From positions 1 to 31,022 of IMG/VR virus record IMGVR_UViG_3300048551_000045: a stretch of 31,022 nt of DNA; one strand, given 5' to 3'. The notes under the pieces were generated by a model that saw only the letters and a program-made list of their open reading frames with translations, searched no databases and was not told the DNA's origin. The translations under genes were made by a program, and so were the position numbers. Positions 30,394-31,022 of the stretch are shown here, piece by piece; the first letter of the stretch is position 1; every line of letters starts with the position of its first letter. Origin of the DNA: a virus.

Positions 30394-30562
30394 TCTTCAA
30401 CTCCATTTCGATAGTGTTAATCTTAAAGCCGCAAATTAAACATTTCTTATAGCGTTTTATACTAGGGAATCCTCTTCCGTGGTATTCTCTTGTATCAGTT
30501 ACTTTAAGTTTATTCTTATAACCTTTAGTTAAGCAATCAGGGCAATAGAATACCTGCCTCAT
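30386..30562 (-). CDS. NrdR-like zinc-ribbon protein without ATP-cone
   Basis: The 58-residue protein has C7-P-D-C10 and C41-L-I-C44-G. Between and after them it has K-V-T-D-T-R-E, S-I-K-R-Y-K-K and K-I-N-T-I-E. This order matches the N-terminal DNA-binding zinc ribbon of the bacterial repressor NrdR (C-P-x-C, V-I-D-S-R, S-x-R-R-R-R-x-C-x-x-C, F-T-T-x-E). NrdR proteins of about 150 residues add an ATP-cone that senses nucleotides; here the gene ends after the ribbon. It has AGGAG upstream and overlaps the next gene by 8 bases. It could control transcription of reductase genes, phage or host, or be a zinc-ribbon protein of other use. Confidence 0.68.
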   Translation of the reverse strand: MRQVFYCPDCLTKGYKNKLKVTDTREYHGRGFPSIKRYKKCLICGFKINTIEMELKNE

Positions 30563-30717
30563 TCTTCTTTATCTCCTATGTTGTATTTCTGGTGTACTAT
30601 ATCTCTCTTCAAATTACCTGCTTCTAAAACAGGATCTTTAGAATACATAATATCATTTAGTATACCCATTACGTCACTCGCAAGTATAAAGTCACCATGT
30701 AGTTTTATCTTTGTCAT
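30559..30717 (-). CDS. Unknown small protein, 52 residues
   Basis: The product has T-K-I-K-L-H-G-D-F-I-L-A-S-D-V-M-G-I-L-N-D-I-M, then a charged helix-rich end with K-Y-N-I-G-D-K-E-E. It looks soluble. It starts within the previous stop (TAATG at 30717) and ends four bases into the zinc-ribbon start (ATGA), so it belongs to a coupled series. No family recognised. Confidence 0.58.
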   Translation of the reverse strand: MTKIKLHGDFILASDVMGILNDIMYSKDPVLEAGNLKRDIVHQKYNIGDKEE

Positions 30718-30884
30718 TAGAACATTACCTCTCCATCTATTATTAGTGTGTTATGCCAAGCTATAGTCTCGGCTCTTAGTGCATAGAAGCCTGTCTGCTC
30801 TGCTACACTCTCAAGTTCTTCTATATCACTCTTGAGTATGCCTAGCTCCATAAGCTCCATTTCCATCGAAGGGGGTAGAGGCAT
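30717..30884 (-). CDS. Unknown small protein, 55 residues
   Basis: The product begins M-P-L-P-P-S and is largely one acidic helix (E-M-E-L-M-E-L-G-I-L-K-S-D-I-E-E-L-E-S-V-A-E-Q), followed by A-E-T-I-A-W-H-N-T-L-I-I-D-G-E. It is bounded by TAATG junctions at both ends and preceded by GAGG. A small coiled-coil or adaptor protein is compatible. No family recognised. Confidence 0.57.
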   Translation of the reverse strand: MPLPPSMEMELMELGILKSDIEELESVAEQTGFYALRAETIAWHNTLIIDGEVMF

Positions 30885-31022
30885 TATACCTCAGTCCCTA
30901 ACCCAAAGATACGACGACCACCTGCTACAAAACCTAGCACACGATCCACATTAAAGCACTTGTAGCCTTGCTTAGTCTTGAGTGTGATGTAACCAGCTTT
31001 GCGTAGTGCTTCAGCCGCTATA
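30884..31022 (-). CDS. Partial gene at the right edge, unknown
   Basis: The frame is open to the window end, so only the C-terminal 45 residues are visible: A-A-E-A-L-R-K-A-G-Y-I-T-L, then Q-G-Y-K-C-F-N-V-D-R-V-L and G-R-R-I-F-G-L-G-T-E-V. A helix and two strands are suggested, somewhat like a winged-helix end, but this is too little for a family. The stop forms TAATG with the next gene. Confidence 0.5.
   Translation of the reverse strand, partial: IAAEALRKAGYITLKTKQGYKCFNVDRVLGFVAGGRRIFGLGTEV

Noticed and set aside
1-31022. tRNA genes, CRISPR arrays, insertion sequences, integrase or attachment sites
   Set aside because: No cloverleaf, no regularly spaced repeats, no transposase or recombinase motif and no tRNA-like flank were seen. 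Genes outside the window are not excluded.

Overview
The window is a contiguous, densely packed segment of a tailed double-stranded DNA bacteriophage. It has an AT-rich composition, no tRNA genes, no integrase and no insertion sequences. The virion genes describe a siphovirus-like particle: head maturation protease, scaffold, decoration and major capsid proteins, connector and tail-completion proteins, tail tube, frameshifted tail chaperone, tape measure, and a lambda-like M-L-K-J tail tip. The replication genes are T7-like: primase-helicase, family A polymerase, 5'-3' exonuclease, endonuclease I and a gp2.5-like ssDNA-binding protein. This combination, a B12-dependent ribonucleotide reductase and many small proteins of types I know from marine phages suggest an aquatic, probably marine, phage of a Gram-negative (proteobacterial) host. 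The host cannot be fixed from the window.

Layout: two convergent blocks. Positions 1-19020 (plus strand) are the late block. Head genes lie at 1-3470, followed by a terminator. Neck and tail-completion genes and the tail tube lie at 3535-6435, followed by a second hairpin. The tail chaperone with its -1 frameshift, the tape measure and the tail tip lie at 6522-13287. Tail fibre and fibre chaperone lie at 13291-14305. A cassette of four exported proteins and several small membrane proteins lies at 14302-18502. A GH108 endolysin ends the block at 19020. A strong, probably bidirectional terminator sits at 19030-19069.

Positions 19173-31022 (minus strand) are the metabolic and replication block, read leftward. 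From its upstream end it runs: a row of very small genes (30223-31022), one of them an NrdR-like zinc ribbon; a sigma-like regulator; primase-helicase; an HNH-AP2 endonuclease; DNA polymerase; ssDNA-binding protein; exonuclease; endonuclease I; a metallophosphoesterase; a methyltransferase; MazG; a DUF1127 protein; class II ribonucleotide reductase; glutaredoxin; DUF3310; and a 46-residue membrane protein. Two promoter-like copies of one 38-bp sequence (30 of 38 bases identical, no gaps) lie in front of the helicase and in front of the ssDNA-binding protein.

The genes are coupled very tightly. At least a dozen junctions are TAATG and many others are ATGA, so translation of most genes probably depends on the preceding one. 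The most interesting unexplained parts are the exported-protein cassette, the EF-hand membrane protein in the lysis region, the NrdR-like mini-protein paired with a phage reductase, the duplicated 38-bp promoter element, and the structured gap between the convergent blocks.
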